This document shows, piece by piece, positions 21,986-32,800 of a DNA stretch of 64,000 nt. This stretch comes from Heterostelium album PN500 (lineage: Eukaryota; Evosea; Eumycetozoa; Acytosteliales; Acytosteliaceae): contig NW_008805073.1 of NCBI RefSeq assembly GCF_000004825.1, positions 1,240,001 through 1,304,000 of the forward strand. Reading direction: 5' to 3'. Under the pieces are notes generated by a model. That model did no database searches and was not told where the DNA came from. It saw only the letters and a program-made list of their open reading frames with translations. Position 1 is the stretch's first letter. The number at the start of each line of letters is the position of its first letter. Made by a program: the position numbers and the translations under genes.

Positions 21986-24433
21986 ATGTATAGTTTAAAA
22001 AATAGATGTAGTTTTATATCCTCTAGATTATTTATAATATTTATTTTTTCTTTTGTATTTCTTAATTTTAACTTTGTAAAATCATATACAATCGATTTTG
22101 GTTCAAAGTGCGAAACCCTAGATCAAAATTCTATTTGTAAAACCTATCTTACATATGACTATATTTATTTACCGAGTGGTGTAAACCAAACTGCTCTCGA
22201 AAAAAATGCAACCGATGCTATTGGTCTTTTACGACTTCTTCCACAAACCTGCCAAGATAGAGCTATACCTCTAACATGTTTATTAGTAAATATCATTAAA
22301 ATAAATTAAATTAAAAGCTTAAATTTTTTGTTACTAATATTTATCGTGTTTAGACATATAGAGCTTGCAATACTTTTAATAACACGAATCCAATAATTAA
22401 TTTACCTTCATCAACGTGCATGTCTACTTGTAGTAAGTAACAACTTAGATTTCTATTATTTAAATTTATTAAACATTTTTTTTCCCTCTATTAGTTAGTA
22501 CAAACGAAACATGCTTTTTCCCTTTCCAAAGCTTTGGTGTAGCATTCAGTTGCGATACAACAAATAACGATGGAACACCATCATTTGTAGATACTTATAC
22601 CATTTTTGATACTTCAGCTTATGGTGGTCCTTGGTCAACACCTGTTGAATGTAGGAGTGAATCAAATTCAAGTAAATATTTTTAAAAAGATTTTTTACTA
22701 TTATATTAGATATTAATTTATATTTTAAAAAAAGCTCAACCAAAATTAGGTTGTTTAAAACCTTTGGTTTATGTAGAACCAGATAAAAGAAAGAATATGG
22801 TTTATAGTTTTGTAGATGACAATGGATGCGCATTACCATGTCCATTGATGGGATTCGAAAAGAAATATGATGATATCTATACCAAAACATCGCATGCCAT
22901 AGGAGTAGTCTCTCTCATTGGATCGATTCTCACTATTCTCTTTTTTACAGTTATACCAACCGAGATTACCTATCGTATGGAAATTATTATTTATTTCGCT
23001 TGCGGAACACTCTTTATCAATTTGGCATACTTTATCCAAGCAACTAAAAAGAATTTCGAGTGTTCAAGTGATCCTGGACGTTACAAATATGCGTGGACCG
23101 ATGTCGATTGTGCTTTTGGTCATTTCTTTTACCATTTAGGTGGTCTAACCATTTTATTTTGGTGGACAATGGTATCTTATGATTTCTATAGTTCTTCATA
23201 TATTAGTAAGTAACAATTAATTGTTTTGATCATTTCCTTACATTTTAAATTAATCATTTTATCATTATAGAAACAATTAAGAGATTTAAATTTTTTAGAA
23301 TTGGTTTATGGATTCTAGCTATATTTCTCACTGTTTTACCAATTTTTTTCAAAAAAGTTGGTTCTGTTGTAAGTACAACCTCATGTTGGATTATGAACGT
23401 AGATGGAGGTGTTTGGCAATACGTATGTTTCTTGGTTCCTGTTTGGATTTGTCTTTTAATCATTACTTTTTGTATGGTTGTTTCATTGATTAGAATTTTT
23501 TAAGATTTATTTCGTTGTCAAAGGTATGTAAAGTTAGCTATCTTTTTTTTTTTTTTTTTTTTGATTAATATTAACTTTTTTTTTTTTTTTTTTTTTTATT
23601 ATAAAAAAAGATAAAAAAATGATTTATTTTAATATAAAGATGATTCTCTTGATGATTTATATCTTGATTATCTCTGCATTCATTTGTTTCTATTTATTCT
23701 TTATGAATAATAGATCAAAAGTTTATATTGAAATAATTAAAAACTGGATTCTTTGTATTGCAAGTAATCAAAAAGATCCTTCAGTTTGTCCAATATATAT
23801 ACCAGATTTTGCAATTAGATATATTACTGCTATAACATTTGGTGGTTTAGGTATTATTCAGTTTGTTTGTTTGGTTATTGTAAGTAGATCAATAATTTAA
23901 TATAATCTATAATTTTTATATTAATATATTTTTAATTTCTAATAAACTAACTATAGGACCCTGGAAATAAGAAAATGGTTAAAACTTCAAAGGTTGTTAT
24001 TGCTGTGGTTAATAAATTCCTTATCTTAAAGAATAACTGGTCATTGACTTCAACCACTACATCATCAACAGGAAAAGTAACCACCAGTGTAACCACCGGA
24101 GCATCGAGTGGAAGTGGTGTACTCACTGGAAACAGTGGAGAATGGTTGACGGCAATTCGTAGAAAAGAAAGAGTCGTACAAATCATGAATCAACATAGAT
24201 TGGAAACTAGTAGAACCAATATTTTAGATGAAGACTTTGGAAATAATCCTGAAGTAGAATTGGATAATCTATCAACAACCGTAGTTGTTTCCCAAGATGA
24301 ATCAAATAATAACAATAATGAATCTAATGATAATAGTTATTTTAATAATTCAAATATAGTAGTCCAGCCAAGCAATGATATAAATAGTTTAGATCATAAT
24401 AATAAACCTAATCGGGAGGACGATACTGTTTAA
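21986..24433 (+). CDS. Frizzled/smoothened-like seven-transmembrane receptor (fsl type)
   Basis: Seven exons: 21986-22285, 22354-22432, 22495-22671, 22735-23205, 23271-23523, 23611-23879 and 23957-24433, about 675 codons. A signal peptide (RLFIIFIFSFVFLNFNFVKS) precedes a Cys-rich extracellular region. Seven hydrophobic segments follow, starting at GVVSLIGSILTILFFTV, then MEIIIYFACGTLFINLAYFI, GHFFYHLGGLTILFWWTMVS, FRIGLWILAIFLTVLPI, CFLVPVWICLLIITFCMVV, MILLMIYILIISAFICFYLF and IRYITAITFGGLGIIQFVCL. A Ser/Asn-rich cytoplasmic tail ends the protein. This is the dictyostelid fsl receptor architecture; the ligand is unknown. All junctions are in phase except inside exon 5, where a run of six T at 23496-23501 shifts the frame into an immediate stop. 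Five T would restore it, so this is either a sequence error or a recent frameshift. Confidence 0.85.
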
Positions 24434-24561
24434 AAATAATAGATAGATTTTAAGATTTTTATTTATTTATCATAAGTTTTTTTTTTTTTTTTTTTTTTTT
24501 GGTACATGAACCAATTAATTTTGTTCATTGAAAAAAAAAAATAGATTTTTGTTAAAATTAT

Positions 24562-25361
24562 TTATGCAATAACTACACCTGGAACACCTTGTCCTCCTCC
24601 AAAATATGCATTGGAGACTCCATTTTGGTATCCTGCGTTTGAATTTTGACCCGAGTAGTAACCAGAAGGATCACCGCTTGCATATTGACCTCCTACTGAA
24701 CCAGTCGATGGTCCCAAGTATCCATTGGTTCCTCTCCATTGTTGATTATTTCCAGATGAGGTGCTGTAGTTAGTTACCAGAGTAAGCACCAGTCCAATTT
24801 GGATTAGCCATAAAACCACCTAAAAAAAAAAAAAAATAGAATTAAAATATGTATATTAATATTATAAATTCTATATATATTGTTTTTCATACCTCCAGAA
24901 CTAATAAATCCAGCTAGTAAACCAGAAATCAATCCAGACAAAAAACCACCACCTAAATTCTCACCAGTAATTAAACCTTTTTTTTTTTTGAAGTATTAAA
25001 ATATATTAGTATTTTTATTTATTTTTTATTAGTCTAAAAATATTTACCAGATGCAAATCCACCTCCACCATTATTGATTGGAACAATACTTTGAATTTTT
25101 TGAATTTCTTTTTGTTTTTCTTGAAGGGTTAGTCCACTCTTGAGAATTTTGTTGATATCTCTCATAGCAATCATTTGATCAACAAGCAACTTTTCCAAAG
25201 GTGTCAACTCTGCCTGTAATTTATTCTTTTAATTAATAAAAATAATAATATTCTTTTCTTTATATATTACATACATCTTCAACAGCAACAGGGTTTGATA
25301 GAGTTGATGATACTATATTTAATAATAGTAAAACTAAAACTAAAAAACTTTTTTTGTTCAT
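24562..25361 (-). CDS. Small Gly-rich secreted protein, unassigned
   Basis: Four exons on the minus strand: 25361-25275, 25213-25048, 24976-24893 and 24819-24562. It starts with a signal peptide (MNKKSFLVLVLLLLNIVSS), then a charged helical segment (LVDQMIAMRDINKILKSG), a Gly-rich hydrophobic stretch (LGGGFLSGLISGLLAGFI) and a Gly/Tyr/Ser/Asn-rich tail ending GGGQGVPGVVIA. In exon 4 the frame set by the splice junctions reads NPNWTGAYSGN and then meets TAA, while the tail continues in another frame. A tandem AACTAACTA near 24768-24776 looks like a 4-bp duplication that caused the break. It may be a sequencing error or a recent mutation. It converges on the fsl gene. No known family. Confidence 0.6.
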
Positions 25362-25837
25362 CTTTAAGGATTTATTACTAATATCACTAAAAATGAAATG
25401 GTTTCATATAAATATTGATAGTAAACATAATCATATGATAAATATTAAAAACAAAATCAATGTTCATTGTCGTGAATGAAAATGCATAGTATTGGGGTTC
25501 ATATAAACAATGAAAATCATCTAAAGTTTTTTTAAAAAGTTACACACCCCCGAATAAGCAATAAAAGAAAGATAATTTTTATCACAAAATTATGAATGTG
25601 ATTTCATTCTAAATAATGTGTTACTTTGGTGTTAATTAATAAATTATCTGATGATTAAGTTGATCTGATTGATTTAGTTTATTGTCAAATAAAAATGAAT
25701 GAATAGGTTGAAAAGAATGATAAATTATGGTATTATTATTTTGAAACTTTAGAGATTCTTAAAACAATAATTTTACAGATTTTTTATTGACGTAAGAAAG
25801 TTATAAATATTTTAAAAATATTAAATTTTATCCCAAT
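25362..25837. other. Intergenic, nothing recognised
   Basis: A+T-rich spacer between the 5' end of the Gly-rich secreted gene and tRNA-Glu. It contains the promoter side of both, but no motif I can support. Confidence 0.6.
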
Positions 25838-25908
25838 TCCTTATTGGTGTAGTGGTAACACATTAGTCTTTCACACTGAAACCCCGGGTTCGATTCCCGG
25901 ATAGGGAG
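25838..25908 (+). tRNA. tRNA-Glu (TTC)
   Basis: A complete 71-nt cloverleaf. Acceptor TCCTTAT pairs with ATAGGGA (one G-T), the D-arm contains TGGTGTAGTGGTAACA, the anticodon loop is CTTTCAC with TTC at 25870-25872, and the T-arm is CCGGGTTCGATTCCCGG. The A and B boxes are both intact. A LINE fragment begins about 50 bp downstream. Confidence 0.95.
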
Positions 25909-25960
25909 GTCAATTTTATAAATTTTTTGTCCGCATGCGTCCTGAGGTCAGCCAACTATT

Positions 25961-27075
25961 TGTAACCAATGGGTTTTCCCGCTATGCCAAAAGGGAAGTT
26001 AACTAATTATCATCTGCTCCACAAACATCACACAGATGAACCTTCACCAGTGCACCTGATGCCAAAGCCAAGTTCACCGCTTTGATGTCTTTGGACAGGT
26101 CTTGCTTTCACTGGAATGATGGTGGTCTGAATTTGTGGGATCTATCTCTTCGTTCTGCTGCTTATAAGATATGGGTTTTTAATAGATTCCTGTTGTTAAG
26201 TAGAAGCAACTCATTTGGCTACTTCAAAACTTGGTCATCCATGCTTGATTGTGCCAAAAAATTTACTAATCCAACTTCTTCACCATCCTTCAAAACTGTT
26301 CCATTCGTCTTGGATGGATTTTAGAAACAATCACTTCTACTATTGTTTCCACTCCAGAGTCACACCAGGCAATCTCATCCTTGCTGATGATGGCAGTCTC
26401 CTTACTCTGAAGGAAATCTATTCTGTCCTATTCAACCATAAGTACCCCCCGAGTCCGCGGTACTGAAGGTCAACTAACCATCCAGATTGGTCACTCTTTG
26501 GTTCTCCAATCTCAGTTCCTGCATATATCCAAGGTCAAAGCGCCTATGCTACGTAAAAGCATATTCCGGCTGTACTCTCACACCATCCCCATCAACCACA
26601 AGCGCACTGGTCATGTCAGTGAGTTCTGTGGTGACACCTTCACTGAACTGGAAAATACCGTCAAGAGAGCAGTCACCCATTACACCAAATTAATCGATGC
26701 CAATTACCACAAGCTTAACTTCACAATCGCTAATTCTATCTCCCAAGGAATCACTGTCGATTGCTCTGCAATAACGCGTAAATTTAAATCTGATTGGAAT
26801 CTAAATCCTTCCAACTACGTGCCACCACTTTATACTGTTGTTCATCAACACGCAGCTACTGTTAGTTCTATTCTATCCTTATACTACTCAACTTATTAAT
26901 AATAACTATAAACAATAATAATAATAATAATATTTTATTGGCTATTTCTCACGGCCTGTGTGAGAATGTATATATAATTTAAAACACCAACTAGCAGGTT
27001 AATATCAATACCTGCAATTTGTTGACTGATATTGAGTCAACAAATCTTTTTTGAAAAAAAAAAAAAAAAAAAAAA
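25961..27075 (+). mobile_element. 5'-truncated non-LTR (LINE) retrotransposon fragment next to tRNA-Glu
   Basis: Starting about 52 bp after tRNA-Glu, broken open frames on the plus strand read like the C-terminal part of a LINE ORF2. GGLNLWDLSLRSAAYKIW (about 26118-26172) resembles the segment that follows the reverse transcriptase domain in L1-clade proteins, and a later frame (26498-26899) reads GHVSEFCGDTFTELENTVKR and ends with a stop. The piece finishes with a 3' UTR, a perfect stem-loop (27018-27044) and an A-tract at 27054-27075, as expected for a LINE 3' end. Position beside a tRNA fits the tRNA-targeted TRE elements of dictyostelids. The frame changes several times, so it is dead. 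Family assignment is inference from position and weak protein resemblance. Confidence 0.55.
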
Positions 27076-27425
27076 CCAAAAGGATGGTTGTAAGACAGTA
27101 GCTAGATATGACAGTATACAGTAAGACTCAACTACTGATAGGTCTATTCTAGTGAGACAGTTACTATGAAAGGAGAGAAAACAGAGAGAACAATTGAGAT
27201 TCTTTAAGTTTTAAAAAAAAACTTACAGAAACAAAGATAGTTCCCAGTTGCTTTTATAGTTGATGTTGTTAGTTTTAAAAAATATTTGACTTAGTTGAGA
27301 AGATTAAGTTGTCATCAATCTATAACTTGTTTAGTTGAGAGTGTGTTGAGTCAAGTGTATGTTTTTGCGGGTTACCACACTCAGATTCCTTACTAAAAAA
27401 AAAAAACTTTTTGATAGGAGGTTCA

Positions 27426-27490
27426 GGATAGCTCCTCAGTTGGTAGAGAGCACATCTTTGGGCTGTGTGGATCAAATCCTACATTATCCA
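27426..27490 (+). pseudogene. tRNA-like remnant
   Basis: GGATA..TATCC acceptor-like ends enclose a D-arm-like CTCAGTTGGTAGAG, a stem GCACA/TGTGT with a nine-base loop, and a T-arm-like GGATCAAATCC. The B box is degenerate and the anticodon loop is too long. A decayed tRNA is the most likely reading. Confidence 0.45.
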
Positions 27491-28174
27491 CTCTGAATAC
27501 CAGTCTTTTCACATATTCATTTTCCAGATAGGTTGCTGCAACATAGTTTGTCACCAACTTGGTTTGGATTTGCTTGAGTTGTCTTCGTAGAATCATACTG
27601 CGATTTCGCTGTAAGGGAATTAAGAACAAAATAATAAAGAATCATTAAAATTAATAAATATGTATCACACTTGTCATCATAATTTCTTAAATAATTATTA
27701 TAATTATGACATTTTCAATTTATAACTTTTTTTTTCTCTTTCTTTTTATTTCCTTTTATCTTTCCTTTTGTTTTTTATAAATTGATATTTATATATTTGA
27801 ATAAATCATATTTTGTACATATGGTAATGGTAAAATATTTTATTTTATTGGTATGAATGCGCTGCATTTCAAAAAGCTTAAAAAAACATACTAAATTTTG
27901 AACACCAACGCACATTTCAACATCATCAAAATTTGGGTAGCACAAAAAAAACAACATAAATATCATAATAAACTGCAAAGTGAAAAAAACACTATCAACA
28001 ATCCATACACTTTAGTAAAAAGAATGATAAATATTTTTTATGTAATAATTTTTTATTTCATTAATTTTAAAGATTTTTCTTGGAAATTGGTTTTTTTTCT
28101 TCTCTTTTAAAAAAATAAACATTTATTTTGTTGCAAATATGAATAGGTTGTTGATATTCTTACTTAGAATCAAA

Positions 28175-28441
28175 ATGATACATCATATTGATTTAGGAAA
28201 AACAGTTGAAGAAAGAAAGAAAATTATTGGTCCTCTCATTAGGAGTGGTGAGATTACTTTAGGTGGCTACAAAAAAGCAAAGATCTATGGTTTACTTACA
28301 TGCTCATCTGGAAAACGAATGAAGGTGGAAAACAGAGTTTTCTTTAAATCAGAAGAGGAGGCTTTAGCAAATGGATACAGACCTTGTGGTCATTGCCTGA
28401 AAGAAAAACATGTACAATGGAAGAGAGAACAAAATAATTAA
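28175..28441 (+). CDS. Ada-type metal-binding domain protein (stand-alone)
   Basis: A single-exon gene of 88 residues from the ATG at 28175 (MIHHIDLGKT). An in-frame ATG at 28139 would add 12 residues without family resemblance. The core KIYGLLTCSSGKRMKVENRV followed by FFKSEEEALANGYRPCGHC matches the metal-binding domain of Ada-like proteins, in the small stand-alone form known from bacteria. Three Cys are present: one in LLTCSSGK and two in PCGHC. The second Cys of the classical four-Cys site is replaced, as in the bacterial stand-alone group. There is no methyltransferase or AraC domain. Its role may be DNA or metal binding, but is unknown. It is isolated between retroelement debris and tRNA-Pro, and acquisition from bacteria is plausible. 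Confidence 0.75.
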   Translation: MIHHIDLGKTVEERKKIIGPLIRSGEITLGGYKKAKIYGLLTCSSGKRMKVENRVFFKSEEEALANGYRPCGHCLKEKHVQWKREQNN

Positions 28442-28803
28442 CGATACATAAAAAAATAGTAGATCGACTATTTTTTATTGTGCGATCAAACAAACTTTCA
28501 CTCGAATATATTTCTTCTCAATACCGATAATTTATGATATCATAGTGGTCAAAAGAAGCTTGCAGATGAATTTTATCAATTTAGTGGATTGAAATTATAA
28601 ATAAAAAATACTAAGCTTAATTAGTTATAATTAAAAAAGAAACCATACTTAATATTGTTTATTAATTGTACTGCGGGTTTTATTGCAATAAACTAATTAA
28701 TAAGAAGGGGGAATATAGTATCTGTTCTATGTTTTCTTCTTGAATGACCTATAGGGATAATTACAAGATAGATAATTAAAATTTTTTGGTGAACTTCATA
28801 TAA

Positions 28804-28874
28804 GGCTCCATAGTTGAATGGTACAATACTACCTTTGGGTGGTAGTGGTCTGGGTTCGATTCCCGGTGGAGCCC
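28804..28874 (+). tRNA. tRNA-Pro (TGG)
   Basis: A complete 71-nt cloverleaf. Acceptor GGCTCCA pairs with TGGAGCC, the D-arm is TAGTTGAATGGTACAAT, anticodon stem CTACC/GGTAG encloses TTTGGGT with TGG at 28836-28838, and the T-arm is CTGGGTTCGATTCCCGG. Both internal promoter boxes are intact. Confidence 0.95.
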
Positions 28875-29004
28875 CAACTTTTATCCTAATGGTAAATAAA
28901 AGGACACCGCTTGCGGTAATGGTTTGTGTAAGGAATCCATTTCCAGAAATAATCAAGAATTCCAAGAAATCAGAATATCGAACTATATAAACAATTCACA
29001 CGAA

Positions 29005-29043
29005 ACCTTGAGAGTCACAATTATTAATCTGAACTCTCAAGGT
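29005..29043. repeat. Hairpin ACCTTGAGAGT/ACTCTCAAGGT
   Basis: A perfect 11-bp stem with a 17-base loop. The right half (29017-29041) is repeated directly at 29077-29101. Confidence 0.8.
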
Positions 29044-29101
29044 ATGTATAACTAATATTCAATGCATTAAAAAAAGACAATTATTAATCTGAACTCTCAA
29101 G
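29017..29101. repeat. 25-bp direct repeat around a short A-tailed insert
   Basis: The same 25 bases (beginning ACAATTATTAATCTG, ending CTCTCAAG) lie at 29017-29041 and 29077-29101. The 35 bases between them end in an A-run. That layout resembles a target-site duplication around a tiny retroposed insert; a plain tandem duplication is the alternative. Confidence 0.5.
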
Positions 29102-29151
29102 TGTTCTCTCTTTGATTGTATTATATACAATACTCTGATTTATTCTAGATA

Positions 29152-29213
29152 AATCCATCTTGTTACATTGGTAGCATCCTCGATCGACTTGGGTTCGATT
29201 CCCGCAATCTGAA
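29152..29213 (+). pseudogene. Truncated tRNA remnant with intact B box
   Basis: ACATTGGTAGCATCC resembles a D-arm and TTGGGTTCGATTCCCGC a full T-arm, but the anticodon stem between them is reduced to about a dozen bases and the acceptor ends do not pair. It looks like a tRNA gene with an internal deletion. Confidence 0.5.
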
Positions 29214-29294
29214 AAACCCCGTAAATCTGAAAATCTCTGTCTTTGCTGCTGTTCCAAAGTTAAGAGGGTTCTTTGTAACAGGGGGAGTATGTAA

Positions 29295-29379
29295 GAAGGT
29301 TCATCTGTGTGATGCTTGTGGAGCAGATGATAATTAGTTAACTTCCCTTTTGGCATAGCGGGAAAACCCATTGGTTACA
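29295..29379 (-). mobile_element. 85-bp retroelement fragment, inverted relative to the first
   Basis: This 85-bp segment is the reverse complement of 25961-26045 with a single mismatch. It therefore belongs to the same LINE-like family. Only this piece is present; the flanks of the two copies do not match. It lies about 420 bp beyond tRNA-Pro. Confidence 0.8.
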
Positions 29380-29663
29380 GTTTGTGTAACCAATTGGTTT
29401 TTTTAGATATTGATTGAACATAATAAGTTCGTCGAATAACGAATGTACGATAGCAGAAGTAAATGGGTGAAGAACAAAATAACAAAAAAAACAAAAAAAT
29501 GGGTGAAATGGACAGTAGTAAGAATAGGACCGTCGAATTGAATTGAGCACTTTAATCGTGTTTTCTGGTAATTCTATAAATATAATTCAAAACAGAAACT
29601 AGCGATTTGTTTACTGATCAAGTTTAAATACTTTGGATAATGATATTTCAACCTAAAAATCAT

Positions 29664-29712
29664 CCTCTGACTTTAACTCAAGTGGTAGAGTGTTTTTGAC
29701 TGTAGTAAGAAT
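29664..29712 (+). pseudogene. tRNA-Tyr-like 5' half
   Basis: CTCAAGTGGTAGAGTG is a D-arm with A box, followed by TTTGACTGTAGTAAGA, which resembles the GTA anticodon region of tRNA-Tyr. No T-arm follows. It is probably a decayed tRNA-Tyr gene; the assignment rests on the 5' half only. Confidence 0.4.
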
Positions 29713-29880
29713 CACAAGAGTTATCAAAAATGTTTCACATATACTCAAATGAAGTAGTTTCTTATCTTCTGATTCATATCCATTGTAGATGTAGTTAAAG
29801 CATCAATAGGATTGTACAATGTATATTTTAGTTAATATTAACTATCTTTATTCCAAGTATGTTAAACAAATGTAGATTGA

Positions 29881-32800
29881 TCAATTCGTATTGGAATCGT
29901 CATCACTTGTATCATCATCTTCATTATTTAAAATAGTTGTAGAATTTGTCTTTGAAATTTGATCCTGTAGGTTGCGAAGCTCTAAAAGATCCTCTCTCTT
30001 CTCTGGGAAATAACTTAGGAATTCACCCAAACTATTAATACAACATTGAACGATTGCTGTTGACTTTAATGCGGTTATCTTTGCCTCTGATGATGTTAAT
30101 TTGAATATGTTTTGTTTGAATAAATTACTGTATTCACAATTAGTAGGAAAATGAAAAGTGTTTAGTTAGATATTATTGGTTTTGTTTTTTAACATAATCA
30201 ATTTAAAACTTACCAATAGAATAAACTTGCTAAATGAGATGTTAATTGTCCAACTTGTTTCTTTAAACCAAATAGAATCAATTCATTGGTGATATGTTGT
30301 AGATCGAATACCATTTGTGGATATCTTTCATTTTTACTACCGATTTCAATTAATTCCTTGAGTTTCTCTATTGATTTGATATCTTCATTTGTTGAATCAT
30401 TTGGTGGTGATGAAATGGTTGTTGTGTTGGTGGTATTGGTTTGTTGTTGTTCAGCAGCGGTGGTTGTTGGAGATGTTGTTACATTACCACTTGCAGAGTT
30501 GGCAGCAGCAGCAGCGGCAGCAGTAGCAGCAGCCTGTTGTTGAATTGATAGTACTCTGAACCAGAATTTCTTGAATTTTCTATTGAATTTGGTGATGATG
30601 TACTCTAGATTTCTATAGTGATAACCACCCTTGAGACCAGACGATGTAGAGAATGCAGTGAGATTACCGATTGTGATACGAAGTGAAATAACATGCTTCT
30701 CGCTGAGTCTATTTCTATTGTAAACGATGATATGTTCCTCAAAGTACTTTTCTTTCAAGAGCAAGTTGGAATTCTCGAGGATCGCTTGAATATTTGGATG
30801 AATAGAGATGGTTGTTGATTCACCGGCAGAGATAATACCACTCTCAACACAGTCGACAATAAAGAACATCAAGTTGGAACGAACACAGTAATGTAGATCG
30901 GCTTGTGCAAAGTTGTTGTAAATAGAGATATCACGACTTTCACTCTCAAAGTCGATATCAACCACTGATTTCTTGATCGAAGGATTAACGTTACCGCTGA
31001 CGGCAGAGGACTTTAGAGAACTAGATGTGCTTGTTAACAGCAATGATGAACTGGCTTCAAACGACTTTTTAATCTTTGATGAAGTGGATGTTGATGTTGC
31101 GGATACAATTGCATTGGATTCAGAGGGTATTGCTGTTGATGATGATGATTCCAGTGAATTTTCCAAAGGTGAGAATGTATTTGGTGAAGTTTGTTGTTGA
31201 GCTACTACAGTTGAACTATCTTTCATTGATACACGACCAATAAATACAGTGTTGTAATCTGATAATCTAATTTGTGGATGTCTACAGGTAGCTTGTAAGT
31301 TGATTACAGTCTGGAAGTCACGAATCAAACGACAGTTTACAAAGATCTTGATATCCTTTTGAACAACATTTTGATCGTCGGTCACCGTTGCAAATGAAGG
31401 ATGGAAAAAGATGTAGACTTTAACCGATGAATTGGCAGCGACATACAATGTATTGAAAGAACGAAGATACGATCTGCTCAGCGAGAAGCAAACTTCTGTA
31501 CAATCGGTTGGCAATAGACTTGTTGTCAATATGAAATCCAAAGGCATAGATGATGTATTGGCAATTATGAATGAACGATCAGTGTAAGTTGTATTGTAGA
31601 ATACATCACCGAGATTGATAGAAGGCGAGTCTTCTTGACGTCCATCCACCCAAACTTTGTAGTGAGTGTTTTGCTTGGCAACAACATCCATTGTAATATG
31701 AATAGTCTTTTGATCACTTGGATTATTCTTATTCTCAACTATGAGATACGCAGAATACATATCCATTCGTTTGGTAGAGAATGTAAGAGTGATATTATGA
31801 CGACCGTGTGCTTCAATCTTTCCACTGTTTCTACTCATACCCAACCATTGTTCATCCGATTGTTTGGTTGTAAAGATATAGTATTCAACTGATTTACCAG
31901 CACTTATATTCTCCAATGTAATCTCCCATTGTACGTTACCAGTGGTATATTCTTGTTGATTTAAATTGATTTCATAACAATTCTTACTCTTTGGAATAGG
32001 TGTACATCCTTTTAATGAAATACGTTGTGGTAAATTAGGTTGTGGTGTGGTTTGTTGTGGAGGTGTTGATTGAGATTGAGATTGAGATTGTTGTTGTTGT
32101 TGTTGTAGTTGATATGGTGGAAGTTGAGTATTGATTTGAGTTTGTGGAAGTGTCAATGGTGATGATACCTGAGTGGATAACGACTGGGTGGTGACGTGAG
32201 GTGTTGATGGGTCTGTAGAGGTGGTCGATGATGAGCTAGAGGATGATGTTGGTGTACTTGAAGAGACTTGAGAGGAGTTTACAGTTGGCGATGAAATAGG
32301 TTTATTTCCACCTAGAATATTGACAGCAAGCTTTTGAGTTTCCTTGTTGAAAGTATCGAGTGCTGTAACTTGTACTTGGAATGTACTGCTTGGTGGCATA
32401 TCTTCGTTGGGTAACTCAACATTGATATCAATTGGTAATGATTCATTCGGTTGGATTTCACCATCTGCTGGCGAAATCTTGATGTTTGCAGGGAAGTTGG
32501 ATGCTCCACCCACAAATATTGGTTCAACAGCGAATTTCATTGGGAAATGAGTAGAGAGATTACGAATCTTAAAGTAATCGGTGAGCGATGACTGTAGGAT
32601 CTGTTCTTCTGTACCATCGGTATTGGTAATTCTTGCCATGGAATTAAAGTTGAGTTTTGCTACAGAGAGTGAAAATGTTTGACCGGCAACGATAGTTCCA
32701 CGTATTGGTATCACTTCCACCGGGTAAAGATTGGTATTGATACAGATCTTACCGAATGGTGAAATCTGATCGAATTGTTCTTTCAATCTAGAATCGGGAC

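Noticed and set aside
28139-28174. Upstream ATG of the Ada-domain gene as start
   Set aside because: The extra 12 residues are hydrophobic with no family match; 28175 fits the bacterial proteins better. Not excluded.
30286-30543. Plus-strand frame with Val/Ala runs
   Set aside because: Shadow of Thr/Ser/Ala codon repeats in the giant Ig-like gene.
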